From Desulfonatronum thioautotrophicum (lineage in GTDB: Bacteria > Desulfobacterota > Desulfovibrionia > Desulfovibrionales > Desulfonatronaceae), in contig NZ_JYNO01000012.1 in NCBI RefSeq assembly GCF_000934745.1, forward strand, positions 91,501 to 155,500: DNA of 64,000 nt. Reading direction: 5' to 3'. Below are positions 52,227 through 62,216 of this stretch, piece after piece. The notes under the pieces were generated by a model, which was not told where the DNA came from, did not search any database, and saw only the letters and a program-made list of their open reading frames with translations. Made by a program: the position numbers and the translations under genes. Within the stretch, counting starts at the first letter, position 1; every line of letters starts with the position of its first letter.

Positions 52227-53786
52227 TCAAAGGGCAGGAGACGCGAGGGTTTCCAGCACCGTGGCCACACGGTGGGTGTAGCGGTGGTGTTTCAAGATGT
52301 GATCGCGCCAAGCGTTGCGAAGGTCGTTGCAAAGGGACGAATCACCGTTCAATCGGCGCATCAGGGCATTCATTGCCACCGGGGTGTCGAAGGCGATTTC
52401 CGAGGTCAGCCTTGAATCAAACACGTTGAGTCCAGGAGTGCGATCCGTAAGCAAAATGCCGTTCGCCGCCCAGACGTCGAAGTGACGTTGCGTCAGCCCG
52501 TGGGGAAGAAGCAGGCTGGTCAGGTTCAGGGTGGAGCGGGCCTGGCGGTAGATTTGGGCCAGAGGCCCATAGTAGTCCACTTCCGGGCGAATGTCTGTCG
52601 TGTCCGGGAGCAGGCTCCTCCATTGGGTATCACCGAATACGGTCAATTTTTCGGTGCGTTGGGCTGCCAGGAGGTATGCGGTTCGCCGTCTTCTGCTGAA
52701 CTCTTCGGCGGCAAAGCCGATCTGACGGACCCCGGGTCCCGGCCAAAGCACGTGCATAGACAGATGGCGATGCCACCAGGCAAAATCCGGTCGTTCTCCC
52801 TTGGTCATGATGGCCTCTGCCGCCGAATCAAGCTCTCGCGGGATTGCACAACCGGCAAAAAAACGTTCCTTGCCTGGAAAGACCGATCGTCCCACGAACA
52901 CCATCCTTTGGGCCAGATCCGACCAATCATCCTCCGCGTTCAGTGACGAATCCGGGTGGAGGAAGTGCTCGGCCGCGGCCAGGGGCAGGTGAACGGGCTG
53001 AGTCGCGCCGTGATCCACAAGCAATGGAATGAACCAGTCGTCTGTGACGAATAATCGGCACTTTTTCCAGTAGGCTGAGCGTAGTCCGGACAACAAGTGA
53101 AAAGGATTGTCCACGCACCAGACGCAAACTTGGACCTCGGCTCTGCGAAGAAGCCCATGGATTTGCCCCAAGGGGTCCAGGCCCTGGAAATTGACGCTGA
53201 AAAACACCCCTGGTCGTTCGTCTTCTAACCGACACAGGGTTTCACCGGGTGACATATTTACCGGAACATGGCGAACAGTCAGTCCCTGGGTCGTAAAGGC
53301 CCAGGTCAATTCGCGAGCCAATAATCGTTGCTCGGAAGCTGGGAGCCAGACCACGGAATTCGTCTGGACTTTGGGAGGCGGAAACCGTTGCAAGGCAATC
53401 CGGGCCAGTACGGAAGACCAAAAGTCCGGAAACAGGGATAACCCAGGTCGATAAAACAGGACGGTCCTGCCGGAGACCCCGGAGTGCTCCAGGTCGGCGC
53501 AGGAGATGGCCCGCCACTGCATAGGGAGGGCGGCATGGACGGCAGCGGACTTTTGCCGCGCCAGTTCCGGACATTCCAGATAGACAACGTCCTCGCGATC
53601 TTGAAGCAGATCTGTAACAACCGACGGGTTCGGACCGACACCCAACAGAAGAATGTCCGCGTTGCCTTTGTACAGGGTTTGATATTGCTCCGGATCGTCG
53701 GGAAGAGATTTGCGTCGTCCCAATTGATCCAGAATCTGAAGGCGATGGGGGCGTGGTGGTTGCGTGTCGGAAGCCATAGGCGGCAT
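52227..53786 (-). CDS. CgeB-like glycosyltransferase family protein
   Basis: 519 residues. The N-terminal half looks like a DUF3880 region (VFFSVNFQGLDPLGQIHGLLRRAEVQVCVWCVDNPFHLL near 195-230), and the C-terminal part is a GT-B type domain of the CgeB/Glyco_trans_1_2 kind (LTVFGDTQWRSLL, YYGPLAQIYRQARSTLNLTSLLLPHGLTQRHFDVWAANG near 405-445). Related genes in Desulfovibrio-type bacteria often glycosylate flagellin or surface proteins. It ends 15 bp from the convergent CNNM gene. The start may be Met1 or Met4. Confidence 0.82.
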   Translation of the reverse strand: MPPMASDTQPPRPHRLQILDQLGRRKSLPDDPEQYQTLYKGNADILLLGVGPNPSVVTDLLQDREDVVYLECPELARQKSAAVHAALPMQWRAISCADLEHSGVSGRTVLFYRPGLSLFPDFWSSVLARIALQRFPPPKVQTNSVVWLPASEQRLLARELTWAFTTQGLTVRHVPVNMSPGETLCRLEDERPGVFFSVNFQGLDPLGQIHGLLRRAEVQVCVWCVDNPFHLLSGLRSAYWKKCRLFVTDDWFIPLLVDHGATQPVHLPLAAAEHFLHPDSSLNAEDDWSDLAQRMVFVGRSVFPGKERFFAGCAIPRELDSAAEAIMTKGERPDFAWWHRHLSMHVLWPGPGVRQIGFAAEEFSRRRRTAYLLAAQRTEKLTVFGDTQWRSLLPDTTDIRPEVDYYGPLAQIYRQARSTLNLTSLLLPHGLTQRHFDVWAANGILLTDRTPGLNVFDSRLTSEIAFDTPVAMNALMRRLNGDSSLCNDLRNAWRDHILKHHRYTHRVATVLETLASPAL

Positions 53787-53940
53787 CAGGTCTGGCTGGA
53801 ACCTTTCCAGCCGTGAACTTGGCAGGCATGCGTTGCCGGCAATCGGTCAACAGTCGTCTCCACATCCGAATCAGCATGCGGCTTGGCTCGGAGACGGCTT
53901 TCGGTTAGAATGACCGGGTTCAGCGGGAGAGAGTGGATTG

Positions 53941-54540
53941 ATGAGAACATATCGAGACCAATATTTTCAAAAAGCCAAGCAAGAAAAGTTTCCAGCCCGC
54001 TCGGTGTACAAGCTGAAGGAAGCGGACAAGCGGTTCAAACTCTTGCGTTCCGGGCAAAAGGTGTTGGACCTGGGTGCATCACCGGGATCGTGGTCCCTGT
54101 ACGCTGCCGAAAAAGTTGGCCCTGCCGGTCGATTGTTGGCCCTGGACCTCAACCCCTTGACCATTGATCTCCCTGATCAGGCCATGTTCATGCAGGGAGA
54201 TGTATTTGACGAATCCGGGGATGGCTTTCGTCTGATCATGGAGACAGCTCCCTTCGACGTAGTGCTCAGTGACATGGCGCCGCGCACCACGGGCGTCAAA
54301 TTTGCGGATCAGGCCCGCTCCATGGACTTGGCCGGCCAGGCTCTTGCCCTGTGCAAAGCCTGCCTGATAAGGGGCGGCTCGTTTGTGGTCAAGTTTTTCG
54401 AGGCCCAGGAGGCCAAGCTGCTCCTGGACGAAATGCGGACCATCTTTACGCGGGTTCAAGGATTCAAGCCGAAAAGCTCCAGGGCGGAGAGCAAGGAAAT
54501 GTTCTACATCGCCACTGGAAAAAAAGATATTGCTCCCTGA
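53941..54540 (+). CDS. rlmE: 23S rRNA (uridine-2'-O)-methyltransferase RlmE
   Basis: 199 residues of the FtsJ/RrmJ family; it methylates U2552 of 23S rRNA. K-D-K-E tetrad candidates: K24 (RSVYKLKEAD), D in VVLSDMAPRTTG, K in FVVKFFE and E in SRAESKEMF. The SAM loop is VLDLGASPGSW. The start is the ATG following a TTG, with GGGAGAGAG upstream. Confidence 0.95.
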   Translation: MRTYRDQYFQKAKQEKFPARSVYKLKEADKRFKLLRSGQKVLDLGASPGSWSLYAAEKVGPAGRLLALDLNPLTIDLPDQAMFMQGDVFDESGDGFRLIMETAPFDVVLSDMAPRTTGVKFADQARSMDLAGQALALCKACLIRGGSFVVKFFEAQEAKLLLDEMRTIFTRVQGFKPKSSRAESKEMFYIATGKKDIAP

Positions 54541-54765
54541 AGGGGCGCGAAAGAGCTGGCTTCCAGATAAAACGTTCACGTTGACTCCGGTTCGTTACGC
54601 CTGCCCTGGCGTTCCGATGCCAAAACCACTCATGCCTCGTTGCCTTTTCCCCCTTGCTCATGAAGAATAACGAGATCAGAACGTTTTCCTGTGGGCCTGA
54701 GCAAGAACCGGCATGGGAACACTTTCACAAAGATACCGATCCAAACGATGAGATGAGGATAGAAT

Positions 54766-55509
54766 ATGGCCGGACACAGTAAATGGAAGAACATTCAGGC
54801 GCGCAAATCCGTACAGGACAAGAAGCGGGGCAAGATCTTCACCAAGGTGACCAAGGAAATCATGCTCGCGGCCAGGCAGGGCGGCGGAGATCCGGACATC
54901 AACGCCCGGCTGCGCACGGCCATTGCCGCGGCCAAGGCCGTGAATCTGCCCAAGGACAAGATCGACACGGCCATGAAAAAGGGGACCGGCGAACTGGGCG
55001 GCGAGGCCCTGGACGAGATCACCTACGAGGGCTACGGGCCCGGCGGAGTGGCCATTCTCGTGGACGCGGCCACGGATAACCGCAACCGTACCGTCGCTGA
55101 CGTGCGACACATTTTTTCCAAGAGTGGCGGAAACCTGGGTGAATCCGGATGCGTAGGATGGATGTTCGACAAGAAGGGTGTCTTCACCTTTGGCCGGGCT
55201 GATCACTCCGACGAACAGCTTTTGGAAATCGGACTGGAAGCCGGAGTGGAGGACATTCGCGAAGACGGGGATGCTTGGGAGGTCAGCACGTCCCAGGAAC
55301 ATTTCCAGGCGGTTCAGGAAGCGTATGCCTCGGCTGGATTGACTCCGCTGAGCGAGGAGGTAACCATGGTTCCGCAAACCCTGGTCCCGGTAGATGTAGA
55401 AACCGGGCGCAAGGTTATCCGACTGATGGAAGCCCTCGAAGACTACGACGACGTCCAGAATGTGTACGTCAATTGCGATTTTCCCGAAGAACTGATGCAG
55501 GATGAATAA
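54766..55509 (+). CDS. yebC: YebC/PmpR family regulatory protein
   Basis: 247 residues. The N-terminus MAGHSKWKNIQARKSVQDKKRGKIFTK is diagnostic; ARLRTAIAAAKAVNLPKDKID and EGYGPGGVAILVDAATDNRNRTV follow. YebC proteins act as transcription regulators or relieve ribosome stalling, depending on subfamily. It lies upstream of ruvC, the usual neighbour. GATGAGGATAGA precedes the ATG. Confidence 0.96.
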   Translation: MAGHSKWKNIQARKSVQDKKRGKIFTKVTKEIMLAARQGGGDPDINARLRTAIAAAKAVNLPKDKIDTAMKKGTGELGGEALDEITYEGYGPGGVAILVDAATDNRNRTVADVRHIFSKSGGNLGESGCVGWMFDKKGVFTFGRADHSDEQLLEIGLEAGVEDIREDGDAWEVSTSQEHFQAVQEAYASAGLTPLSEEVTMVPQTLVPVDVETGRKVIRLMEALEDYDDVQNVYVNCDFPEELMQDE

Positions 55510-55548
55510 GCAATTTAAATTGATGACCGATCTTGAGCAGCGAGGGCG

Positions 55549-56058
55549 ATGTTGATCGTTCTGGGAATCGACCCTGGTTCACGGGTAACCGGATTTGGGG
55601 TGATTCGCGAGATTTCAGGGCGGTTGTCTCTGGTTGACGCCGGGACCATTCGGACTACAACGGATGCCGGGATGGATGTCCGGCTGGGCCAGATTTTTTT
55701 TCGCCTTACAGAGATTATTTCCCAATACCAGCCGGCCAATAGCGCCATTGAAAACGTGTTTCAATCTCGCAACCCTGCTGCCGCGCTCAAGCTTGGTCAG
55801 GCCCGTGGGGTGGCCATCGCGGCCTGCGCTCAAGGAAAGGTTCCGGTATTCAGTTACGAGCCGACCATGGTCAAGAAGAGCATCGTCGGAGTGGGGCGAG
55901 CGGAAAAGTCCCAGGTCGCGTTCATGGTTGCGCGTCTACTGGAAGTGGGCAAACCGGATTGGGCCGAGGACGCCAGCGACGCCCTGGCCGTGGCGATCTG
56001 CCATGTGAATCAACAACGCTTTGTGCGATTGACCGAGGGGAATCGAGTTCATGGCTGA
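55549..56058 (+). CDS. ruvC: Holliday junction resolvase RuvC
   Basis: 169 residues. The RNase H-like fold starts with VLGIDPGSRVTGFGV (first catalytic Asp at D8), the conserved Glu lies in SAIENVFQSRNP, and the last acidic residues in WAEDASDALAVAICH. It cuts Holliday junctions formed by the RuvAB motor encoded just downstream. Confidence 0.97.
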   Translation: MLIVLGIDPGSRVTGFGVIREISGRLSLVDAGTIRTTTDAGMDVRLGQIFFRLTEIISQYQPANSAIENVFQSRNPAAALKLGQARGVAIAACAQGKVPVFSYEPTMVKKSIVGVGRAEKSQVAFMVARLLEVGKPDWAEDASDALAVAICHVNQQRFVRLTEGNRVHG

Positions 56059-56106
56059 ACCTCAAGCCCGGCATGCGTCCCTTCTTTTCACCCGGTCGAG
56101 GTGTTT

Positions 56107-56712
56107 GTGATCGGCTACCTGCAAGGCCGGGTTTTGCAAAAAATCCCCAAGGGCTGCATTCTGCTCACCTCCGGGGGGGTCGGCTATGTCCTTGTTTTGC
56201 CGGTGCGCGAAATGCAAAATCTGCCCGCCTGCGGAGACGAGGCCGCCTATTTCATTTATACCCTGGTTCGTGAGGACGCCTTGGAGTTGTACGGCTTCGG
56301 CACCTGGGAGGAGCGGGCGGCCTTTGAAGTCATGCTGAGTATTTCCAAGCTGGGACCGAAAACCGCCCTGGCCATTCTCTCCCACTTCGATCTGACATCC
56401 CTGCGGGAGACCGTGGCCAGACAGGACGGCTATTCCCTGGCCAAGGTTCCGGGCATCGGCCAGAAGACCTCTCAGCGTATCCTTCTGGAGCTTCAAGACA
56501 AATTGAAAATCCTGCCCGTGGCTCCGCATCAAGCCGAAGCGCCATCAGGTTCTTCCTGGGTCCGGGGGGATATTTTGGCCGGTTTGGGTAACCTCGGGTA
56601 TACCGAGCCCGAGGTTGCCCAGCTGGTGGACGCGGTCTTGCGGGAGGAACCGGATCTGGCTCCCGGAGAGGTAATCCGGGTCGTGTTGAAGGGGATGGCG
56701 TCCCAGAAATGA
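56107..56712 (+). CDS. ruvA: Holliday junction DNA helicase RuvA
   Basis: 201 residues. The start is taken as the GTG at 56107 giving (M)IGYLQGRVLQK, the standard RuvA opening, with GAGGTG upstream; a GTG two codons earlier is possible. It has an OB domain, two HhH motifs (LSISKLGPKTALAIL; LAKVPGIGQKTSQRILLELQDKL) and a C-terminal three-helix domain that contacts RuvB. Confidence 0.95.
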   Translation: MIGYLQGRVLQKIPKGCILLTSGGVGYVLVLPVREMQNLPACGDEAAYFIYTLVREDALELYGFGTWEERAAFEVMLSISKLGPKTALAILSHFDLTSLRETVARQDGYSLAKVPGIGQKTSQRILLELQDKLKILPVAPHQAEAPSGSSWVRGDILAGLGNLGYTEPEVAQLVDAVLREEPDLAPGEVIRVVLKGMASQK

Positions 56713-56824
56713 ATTTGGAATCGAACTCGAAGATGCCGCGAATCAGCGGAAAAATGGCCGTGCTGCTTATGCATTTGGTCAAGGGCGATTGTCGCCATGT
56801 ACGCCGAACTAGTGAGCAGGCGCG

Positions 56825-57850
56825 ATGACCCAGACTCAAACGTTACCCCGAGCATTGCCCATTGAGGAAACCATCCGTCCGAAGCGGCTGGAGGACTTCA
56901 TTGGTCAGGACGATCTGCGTGCAAATTTACGGGTTTTCTTGCAGGCTGCCAGGGATCGCGGCCAAGCCTTGGACCACACCCTGTTTTACGGTCCTCCTGG
57001 GCTGGGTAAGACCACTTTGGCCCAGATCATGGCCAACGAACTAAGTGTGAACCTGGTGACCACCTCCGGTCCGGTTTTGGAGCGTAGCGGGGACTTGGCC
57101 GCCATTGTGACCAACCTGGGGTGTCGGGATTTGTTGTTTATCGATGAAATCCACCGCATGCCGGCCAGTGTGGAGGAGATTCTCTATCCGGCCATGGAGG
57201 ATTTCAAGCTGGACCTGATCATTGGTCAGGGGCCGGGTGCGCGTACCGTGAAGATTGATTTGGAACCCTTTACCCTGGTCGGGGCCACGACCCGCCTCGG
57301 CCTGCTGACCTCTCCGCTGCGGGATCGTTTCGGTGTGATTTCCCGACTGAATTTTTACAACAACGTGGAATTGGCGGCGATCATTCGTAGGGCCGCTGCA
57401 CTGCTGTCCGCGCCCATCACCGATGACGGCGCACTGGAGATTGGTCGCCGTGCCCGGGGCACACCCCGGATCGCCAACCGCTTGCTGCGCCGGGTTTGGG
57501 ACTTCGCCTCGGTGCAGGGCGGCATCCAAATCGACGCCCGTCTGGCTCAGGAAGCACTGGGTCGAATGGACGTGGACGCCCAGGGCCTGGATCAAATGGA
57601 CCGGCGCATCCTCAGCGCCCTGATCAAGCAGTTTCAGGGAGGTCCGGTGGGGGTTAAGACCCTGGCTGTGGCCTGCTCCGAAGAGGTCCGGACCATCGAA
57701 GACATTTATGAGCCGTACCTCATCCAGTGCGGGTTCATCAAACGCACGGCCCGCGGTCGCGTGGCCACGGCCCAAGCCTTCGCCCACCTCAAGGAACGTA
57801 TTCCTCGGTCCCTGGCCGTCCGGGAGCAGGGAACTCTGGATTTTGAGTAA
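56825..57850 (+). CDS. ruvB: Holliday junction DNA helicase RuvB
   Basis: 341-residue AAA+ motor. N-terminal [19 protein letters not shown], Walker [14 protein letters not shown], Walker [11 protein letters not shown], sensor 1 [10 protein letters not shown] with arginine finger PLRDRFG, and the C-terminal winged helix ([16 protein letters not shown]). It drives branch migration together with RuvA. Confidence 0.98.
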   Translation: MTQTQTLPRALPIEETIRPKRLEDFIGQDDLRANLRVFLQAARDRGQALDHTLFYGPPGLGKTTLAQIMANELSVNLVTTSGPVLERSGDLAAIVTNLGCRDLLFIDEIHRMPASVEEILYPAMEDFKLDLIIGQGPGARTVKIDLEPFTLVGATTRLGLLTSPLRDRFGVISRLNFYNNVELAAIIRRAAALLSAPITDDGALEIGRRARGTPRIANRLLRRVWDFASVQGGIQIDARLAQEALGRMDVDAQGLDQMDRRILSALIKQFQGGPVGVKTLAVACSEEVRTIEDIYEPYLIQCGFIKRTARGRVATAQAFAHLKERIPRSLAVREQGTLDFE

Positions 57851-57859
57851 AGGATATTC

Positions 57860-58609
57860 ATGTCTCAAGCCAAGCTGAAGGTCCGCCTTCTGTCCATGAC
57901 CCCCGAGGCGTTGGCCGTGATCTACGCCGCGTTTCGGCAGTGCTACAGCCCTGGATACGTGGGTGATCTCTGGCCGAAGTTGGTGGGTGGGCAGGTAGAT
58001 CCGGCGGAGCAGGCTCTTTTTGTCGCGGACGTGATGGAATCCGGCCATCTCAGCCCGGTGGAGCATGTCAGTTTCACCTTTGCCGTGGAAGGAGTTTCCC
58101 GAGCCTTGACCCACCAATTGGTGCGTCACCGGTTGGCCTCCTACTCCCAGCAAAGCCAGCGCTATGTGAACGAGAGCGGGTTTGAGTACGTGCTGCCGCC
58201 CCAGATCGCCAAAATTCCCGAAGCCCGTAAGCTGTTTGAGGAATTCATGGATCGGACCGCCGAGACCTACGGGCGGTTGCGGGAGCTGCTGCAAGACCAT
58301 GGCCGTAAAGGGGCCAAGGCCAACGAGGACGCAAGGTTCGTTCTGCCCCAGGCAGCTGAGAGCAAGATTGTCTTGACCATGAACTGCCGGAGTCTGCTAC
58401 ACTTCTTCGCCCTGCGTTGCTGCGAGCGCGCCCAGTGGGAAATTCGGGCCATGGCCAAGGAGATGCTGGCTATCTGTCTAAAGCGCCTGCCGGTTGTGTT
58501 TCAGCACGCCGGAGCCCGCTGCATCGGTCTGGGATATTGCCCAGAAGGGGAGCGCTTTACCTGCGGTCGCTATCCGTTGCAGTCAACTTCGTTTCAATCC
58601 GGGGAATAA
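57860..58609 (+). CDS. thyX: FAD-dependent thymidylate synthase ThyX
   Basis: 249 residues. The signature RHRx7S is R89-H90-R91...S99 (RHRLASYSQQS). It makes dTMP from dUMP with methylenetetrahydrofolate as carbon donor and FAD as hydride carrier, replacing ThyA. It follows ruvB by 9 bp. Its stop abuts the stop of the convergent larC gene with no gap. Confidence 0.97.
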   Translation: MSQAKLKVRLLSMTPEALAVIYAAFRQCYSPGYVGDLWPKLVGGQVDPAEQALFVADVMESGHLSPVEHVSFTFAVEGVSRALTHQLVRHRLASYSQQSQRYVNESGFEYVLPPQIAKIPEARKLFEEFMDRTAETYGRLRELLQDHGRKGAKANEDARFVLPQAAESKIVLTMNCRSLLHFFALRCCERAQWEIRAMAKEMLAICLKRLPVVFQHAGARCIGLGYCPEGERFTCGRYPLQSTSFQSGE

Positions 58610-59869
58610 TCATTTCTCCAGTCCGTCACCTTTGCTTGAAACGTCCTCACCTTCAGTTGTTATCCCCGCGTATTGCTGATCCGATTCGCTGACCGGTCCC
58701 AGGAGATAGCGCAACTGGGCCACGGAGCGCCCGGTGCGTTGCGCCAATTCCTGGAGAGCCCTGAACTCCGGTCGCTCGTATTGATTTCCTTCCATATCCG
58801 CCTGCTTAACAGACAACTTGCCCAGGGGGGTTTCGGCAAAGGCTTCGCGCCGGGGAAGGACGACCCGTTCCAGCCGCTGCCGACGCACGCCAAGAGACAA
58901 TGTCTGTTGGAAAACAGCCTGTTGCACGTTGGCGACATGATCAGGTCGACAGAGTACTTGGAGCTGACCTCCAGGGCGATTTTTCTTCATCATCCCCGGC
59001 AGAAACAGAACATCCAGTGCGCCGGCCTCGAACAACGCATCGAAACAGCTTCCCAGCTCTTCTCCAGTCAGGTGGTCGATGTTCGTGGAAAACTGGATGA
59101 CCTCTTCTGTGCACTCCGTGTCTGCGTAAGGCTTTGTGGTTGGGCCTGCGGGAGGGGAAGGGACATAGAGCTGGCAGCGAAGGGCATTGGGCTGGTCGGC
59201 AAGCTCCATTGATCCCAGTCCGATACCGCAACGCTGCAGTGCCCCCTGGGGTCCTGAACGGAATTCGTCCACCAGTTGATCAACGAGCAAGGCTCCAGTT
59301 GGGGTGACCAGCTCCACGGTGTGGTCCGTGCTGAAAACAGGTTTGCCTTGGAGCAACTCCACCACCGCCGGAGCGGGTAGTGGCAACAGGCCGTGAGCAC
59401 AGTGGACCTGTCCCCGAAACCAGGGCAGCGGGCTGGCATGTACGGTGGTGACTCCCAACTCGTACAGCCCCCAGAAAGCTCCAACCACATCAACCACGGT
59501 GTCCACGGCTCCGACTTCATGAAAATGGATAACAGACGGATCAACTCCATGCACCTTGGCTTCCACCGCGGCCAAACGTTCGAAGGACTGCTTGGACCGT
59601 TGGAAGACTTCCACGGGCAAGCCCAGTGCACCAAGAAGTTTTGTAATTTCCGGCAGCCGACGCAGCGGTTGCTTGACGGCTGACCGAATTTCCAAACGTT
59701 TACCTGCAAGTCCTCGTCGAGTATCTTTCACCGTGCCCAGTTGCACCTCCAGGCCGGCTTGACGAAAAAGACGTTCCAATGGGGCGAGATCCAGTCCGAG
59801 ATCGGCCATTCCGGCGAGGAGCATGTCTCCGCTTATGCCGCTGGGGCAGTCCAAATACAATGCGATCAT
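58610..59869 (-). CDS. larC: LarC family nickel-pincer cofactor biosynthesis protein
   Basis: 419 residues (DUF111). N-terminal LYLDCPSGISGDMLLAGMADLG, then VIHFHEVGAVDTVVDVVGA near 115, LPLPAPAVVELLQG near 165, and EEVIQFSTNIDHLTGEELG near 265. LarC inserts nickel into the pincer nucleotide of lactate racemase-type enzymes. In other species it is split by a programmed frameshift; here it is one frame. larA, larB and larE are not in the window. Confidence 0.93.
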   Translation of the reverse strand: MIALYLDCPSGISGDMLLAGMADLGLDLAPLERLFRQAGLEVQLGTVKDTRRGLAGKRLEIRSAVKQPLRRLPEITKLLGALGLPVEVFQRSKQSFERLAAVEAKVHGVDPSVIHFHEVGAVDTVVDVVGAFWGLYELGVTTVHASPLPWFRGQVHCAHGLLPLPAPAVVELLQGKPVFSTDHTVELVTPTGALLVDQLVDEFRSGPQGALQRCGIGLGSMELADQPNALRCQLYVPSPPAGPTTKPYADTECTEEVIQFSTNIDHLTGEELGSCFDALFEAGALDVLFLPGMMKKNRPGGQLQVLCRPDHVANVQQAVFQQTLSLGVRRQRLERVVLPRREAFAETPLGKLSVKQADMEGNQYERPEFRALQELAQRTGRSVAQLRYLLGPVSESDQQYAGITTEGEDVSSKGDGLEK

Positions 59870-60024
59870 GGTTTCCTTTCCAGGGCTGAACTGGTATGTC
59901 TTGTCTGTACGGTTGATGGCATATTTTCGCCGTATGCCGCAGCGAGCGGCAGGCGGTTTACGGAAACACAGAGTGCCCCGGCGAACTGAAAACCAACAGT
60001 TTATTTCCCAAGGAGGAAGCTTCC

Positions 60025-60702
60025 ATGCTGATCAGTGACTGGATGACCAGCGAGGTCATTTCCGTTGAGCCAGACATCTCCATGATGAAGGTTTCAAAAA
60101 TCATGAAGGAAAAGCGCATTCGGCGCATTCCCGTGATCGATGGGGGCAAAAAGTTGGTGGGCATCGTCACGGATCGGGACATCAAAGAGGCCTCACCGTC
60201 CAAAGCCACGACCCTCGACATCCACGAGTTGTACTACCTTCTCTCGGAGATCAAGGTCAAAGACATCATGACCAAAAAACCCTTTACCGTCTTGCCGGAG
60301 GACACCATTGAACGGGCTGCCCTGGTCATGATGGAAAAACGGGTCGGGGGGCTCCCGGTTGTCGACGCCCAGGGGGCGGTGGTAGGGATTATAACGGAAA
60401 GCGATATTTTCAAAGTGTTGATTGCCATTACTGGAGCCCACTTCGGCGGTGTGCTACTGGCGTTCAAATTGCCAAACACCGAAGGAAGTCTCAAGGAAGT
60501 CCTTGAGGTTCTGCGCGAACAGCAGGCTCGTATCATTAGCATCCTGACCTCCTACGGTCAGCAGGAGGAAGAAGGCTACCGGCAGGTCTACGTCCGCATT
60601 CAAGACCTGGAAAAAGATGTTTTAGACGCCTTGTTGGAGAAATTGAAAAGTCATTTCCATGTTCTCTACTGGGCACGGGAAACATTGCACGCGGTTGAGT
60701 GA
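60025..60702 (+). CDS. CBS domain pair protein with C-terminal ACT-like domain (AcuB-like)
   Basis: 225 residues. Two CBS motifs (residues about 5-60: DWMTSEVISVEPDISMMKVSKIM...RIPVIDGGKKLVGIVTDRD; about 80-135: VKDIMTKKPFTVLPEDTIERAALVMMEKRVGGLPVVDAQG), then an ACT-like region (SLKEVLEVLREQQARIISILT). Such proteins sense adenine nucleotides. AAGGAGGAAG precedes the ATG. The partner enzyme is unknown. Confidence 0.88.
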   Translation: MLISDWMTSEVISVEPDISMMKVSKIMKEKRIRRIPVIDGGKKLVGIVTDRDIKEASPSKATTLDIHELYYLLSEIKVKDIMTKKPFTVLPEDTIERAALVMMEKRVGGLPVVDAQGAVVGIITESDIFKVLIAITGAHFGGVLLAFKLPNTEGSLKEVLEVLREQQARIISILTSYGQQEEEGYRQVYVRIQDLEKDVLDALLEKLKSHFHVLYWARETLHAVE

Positions 60703-60739
60703 GCGGCCACCAGTTTTTAGGGTTCAGCATGAGGTTTCC

Positions 60740-61618
60740 TCACGAAGAATCGAGTGGGGTCGCAACCGGTCGCGTGCTGTTGCAATCCAGGAACGGACAA
60801 AACGCCAAAGCCTCATCAGTCGTCTGGTGGATGGTCTGGCCTGCGGATGTGGTGCATACCCGGTGATATACTATGAGTGGCGGAGCGACGGATAAACCGG
60901 GTTTGCCTCCCTTGACCGCTTCCAGCAGGAGCAAAGAGGCTGGTTTGTCTCGATGAGGGTGAACCAGTCGCAAACGTTTTGGCGCGAGCCTGGCTGCCTC
61001 AAGATGCTGCAGGAGCCGAGGCAGATGTTCCGGCAAATGAACCATGTACATTCGCCCCTTGGTCGCCAAAACCTGTTTTGCTGCCTGAAGAAAATCCTCG
61101 ACCTGCCCAGCGATCTCAAACATCGCGGATTGTTTTGCCGGGTCGTTTGGCAAGCGTCCTTGCCCGGCTAGCCGGTAAGGAGGGTTGCAAAGGGCCGCGT
61201 CATACTCACCGGGCTGAAATTCCCGAATTTTGTCGATGTCCCTGACGTTACCGTGAATTGCGGTAAAGCGCTTTGCAAAGTCGAGTCTTTCGGCATTGGC
61301 CTGAGCTAGGGCCACCATTTCCAGGTTGTTGTCTATACCAATGACTTTAAAAGGTTTTCGGGCAAAGCGCCTTCCTGAGTCAAGAAGGAGCAACCCGAGT
61401 CCGACTACGCCACATCCCGTTCCCAGGTCGATGACATTGCGATGTGTACGGTATGCGGCAAAACAGGCCAGCAGCAACGCGTCAATGGAAAAACGGAAAC
61501 CGTGCTTGGGCTGGAGCAGTCCCCGTGGAAATGCCCTGCGATGTGGGTTTGGGTCGTTGAAATATTGCGAATCCATCGGCGGTTGATCGGAAACCTGGTG
61601 TCTTTCCGCTATAGACAC
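60740..61618 (-). CDS. trmN6: tRNA1(Val) (adenine(37)-N6)-methyltransferase-like protein
   Basis: 292 residues. It starts at a GTG; Met15 (ATG at 61576) is an alternative. The SAM loop is VIDLGTGCGVVGLGLLLL near residue 63, and the catalytic N6-adenine motif NPPY (ALCNPPYRLAG) lies near 140. The N-terminal PKHGFRFSIDALLLACFA is typical of the TrmN6/YfiC group. The last 60 residues extend beyond the fold. Other N6-adenine methyltransferases with NPPY are possible. Confidence 0.82.
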   Translation of the reverse strand: MSIAERHQVSDQPPMDSQYFNDPNPHRRAFPRGLLQPKHGFRFSIDALLLACFAAYRTHRNVIDLGTGCGVVGLGLLLLDSGRRFARKPFKVIGIDNNLEMVALAQANAERLDFAKRFTAIHGNVRDIDKIREFQPGEYDAALCNPPYRLAGQGRLPNDPAKQSAMFEIAGQVEDFLQAAKQVLATKGRMYMVHLPEHLPRLLQHLEAARLAPKRLRLVHPHRDKPASLLLLEAVKGGKPGLSVAPPLIVYHRVCTTSAGQTIHQTTDEALAFCPFLDCNSTRPVATPLDSS

Positions 61619-61754
61619 GGAAAGGATATTTCAGTGGCGGGGCAGATAGACACTCGCGTCGGCAAGGACGTTTCGGTGTCTGGGGGCGCAACCTGGGGAT
61701 GATCAAGGAACAATTCCAAGTAACAGCTCCAAAAAACAGTTCAGGGAGCAGCTC

Positions 61755-61786
61755 AAAAAAAAGGCAGAGAATTGCTTCTCTGCCTT
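61755..61786 (-). terminator. Intrinsic terminator of tRNA-Ala
   Basis: 11-bp perfect stem (AAGGCAGAGAA at 61761-61771 with its complement at 61776-61786) and, on the minus strand, a run of eight T. Ten bases downstream of the tRNA 3' end. Confidence 0.92.
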
Positions 61787-61795
61787 GAGAACTTC

Positions 61796-61871
61796 TGGTG
61801 GAGACGGGGGGATTCGAACCCCCGGCCTCTGCCTTGCGAAGGCAGCGCTCTCCCAGCTGAGCTACGCCCCC
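61796..61871 (-). tRNA. tRNA-Ala (anticodon CGC)
   Basis: 76 nt including CCA, minus strand. Acceptor GGGGGCG, D arm GCTCAGCTGGGAGAGC, anticodon stem CTGCC/GGCAG with loop TTCGCAA, and T arm CGGGGGTTCGAATCCCCCCG. CGC reads the Ala codon GCG. Confidence 0.95.
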
Positions 61872-62216
61872 TTGATAAAGGAAGATAACTTACTTGTCGC
61901 AATGATGTTGGTCAAGGGGTTCTCCGGCTTCTGTCGGAAGTTGCTCATGAGCAAGCTATTGTCAAAGCTGGTTTTGCCCTCTGTGTCAGTGGGCTGAGCT
62001 AGGCCGGGTAATCCGGGGGGACTCCTACTTGCATTTGAAAGAATGATGACATCATTTTACAGATTTGAAATGTTCAGAACTGAAGAATCGCTATTGATAT
62101 CTGCAGGTTTGCATTTTATGCAGCGCTGCCTGCAGGTGGGAGTTTTTTAACAGTCTGACACAGAGTATCGAGATCTGCTCTGGTTGTGGAAATGAATGTG
62201 GAAGAAAGGGAAGTGC
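61872..62216. other. 345-bp region between tRNA-Ala and proB
   Basis: Contains the divergent promoters for tRNA-Ala and proB. No gene or repeat seen. Confidence 0.5.

Noticed and set aside
58600..58620. Shared stop region of thyX and larC as an overlap or fusion
   Set aside because: The two stop codons are merely adjacent on opposite strands; an ordinary compact convergent arrangement.
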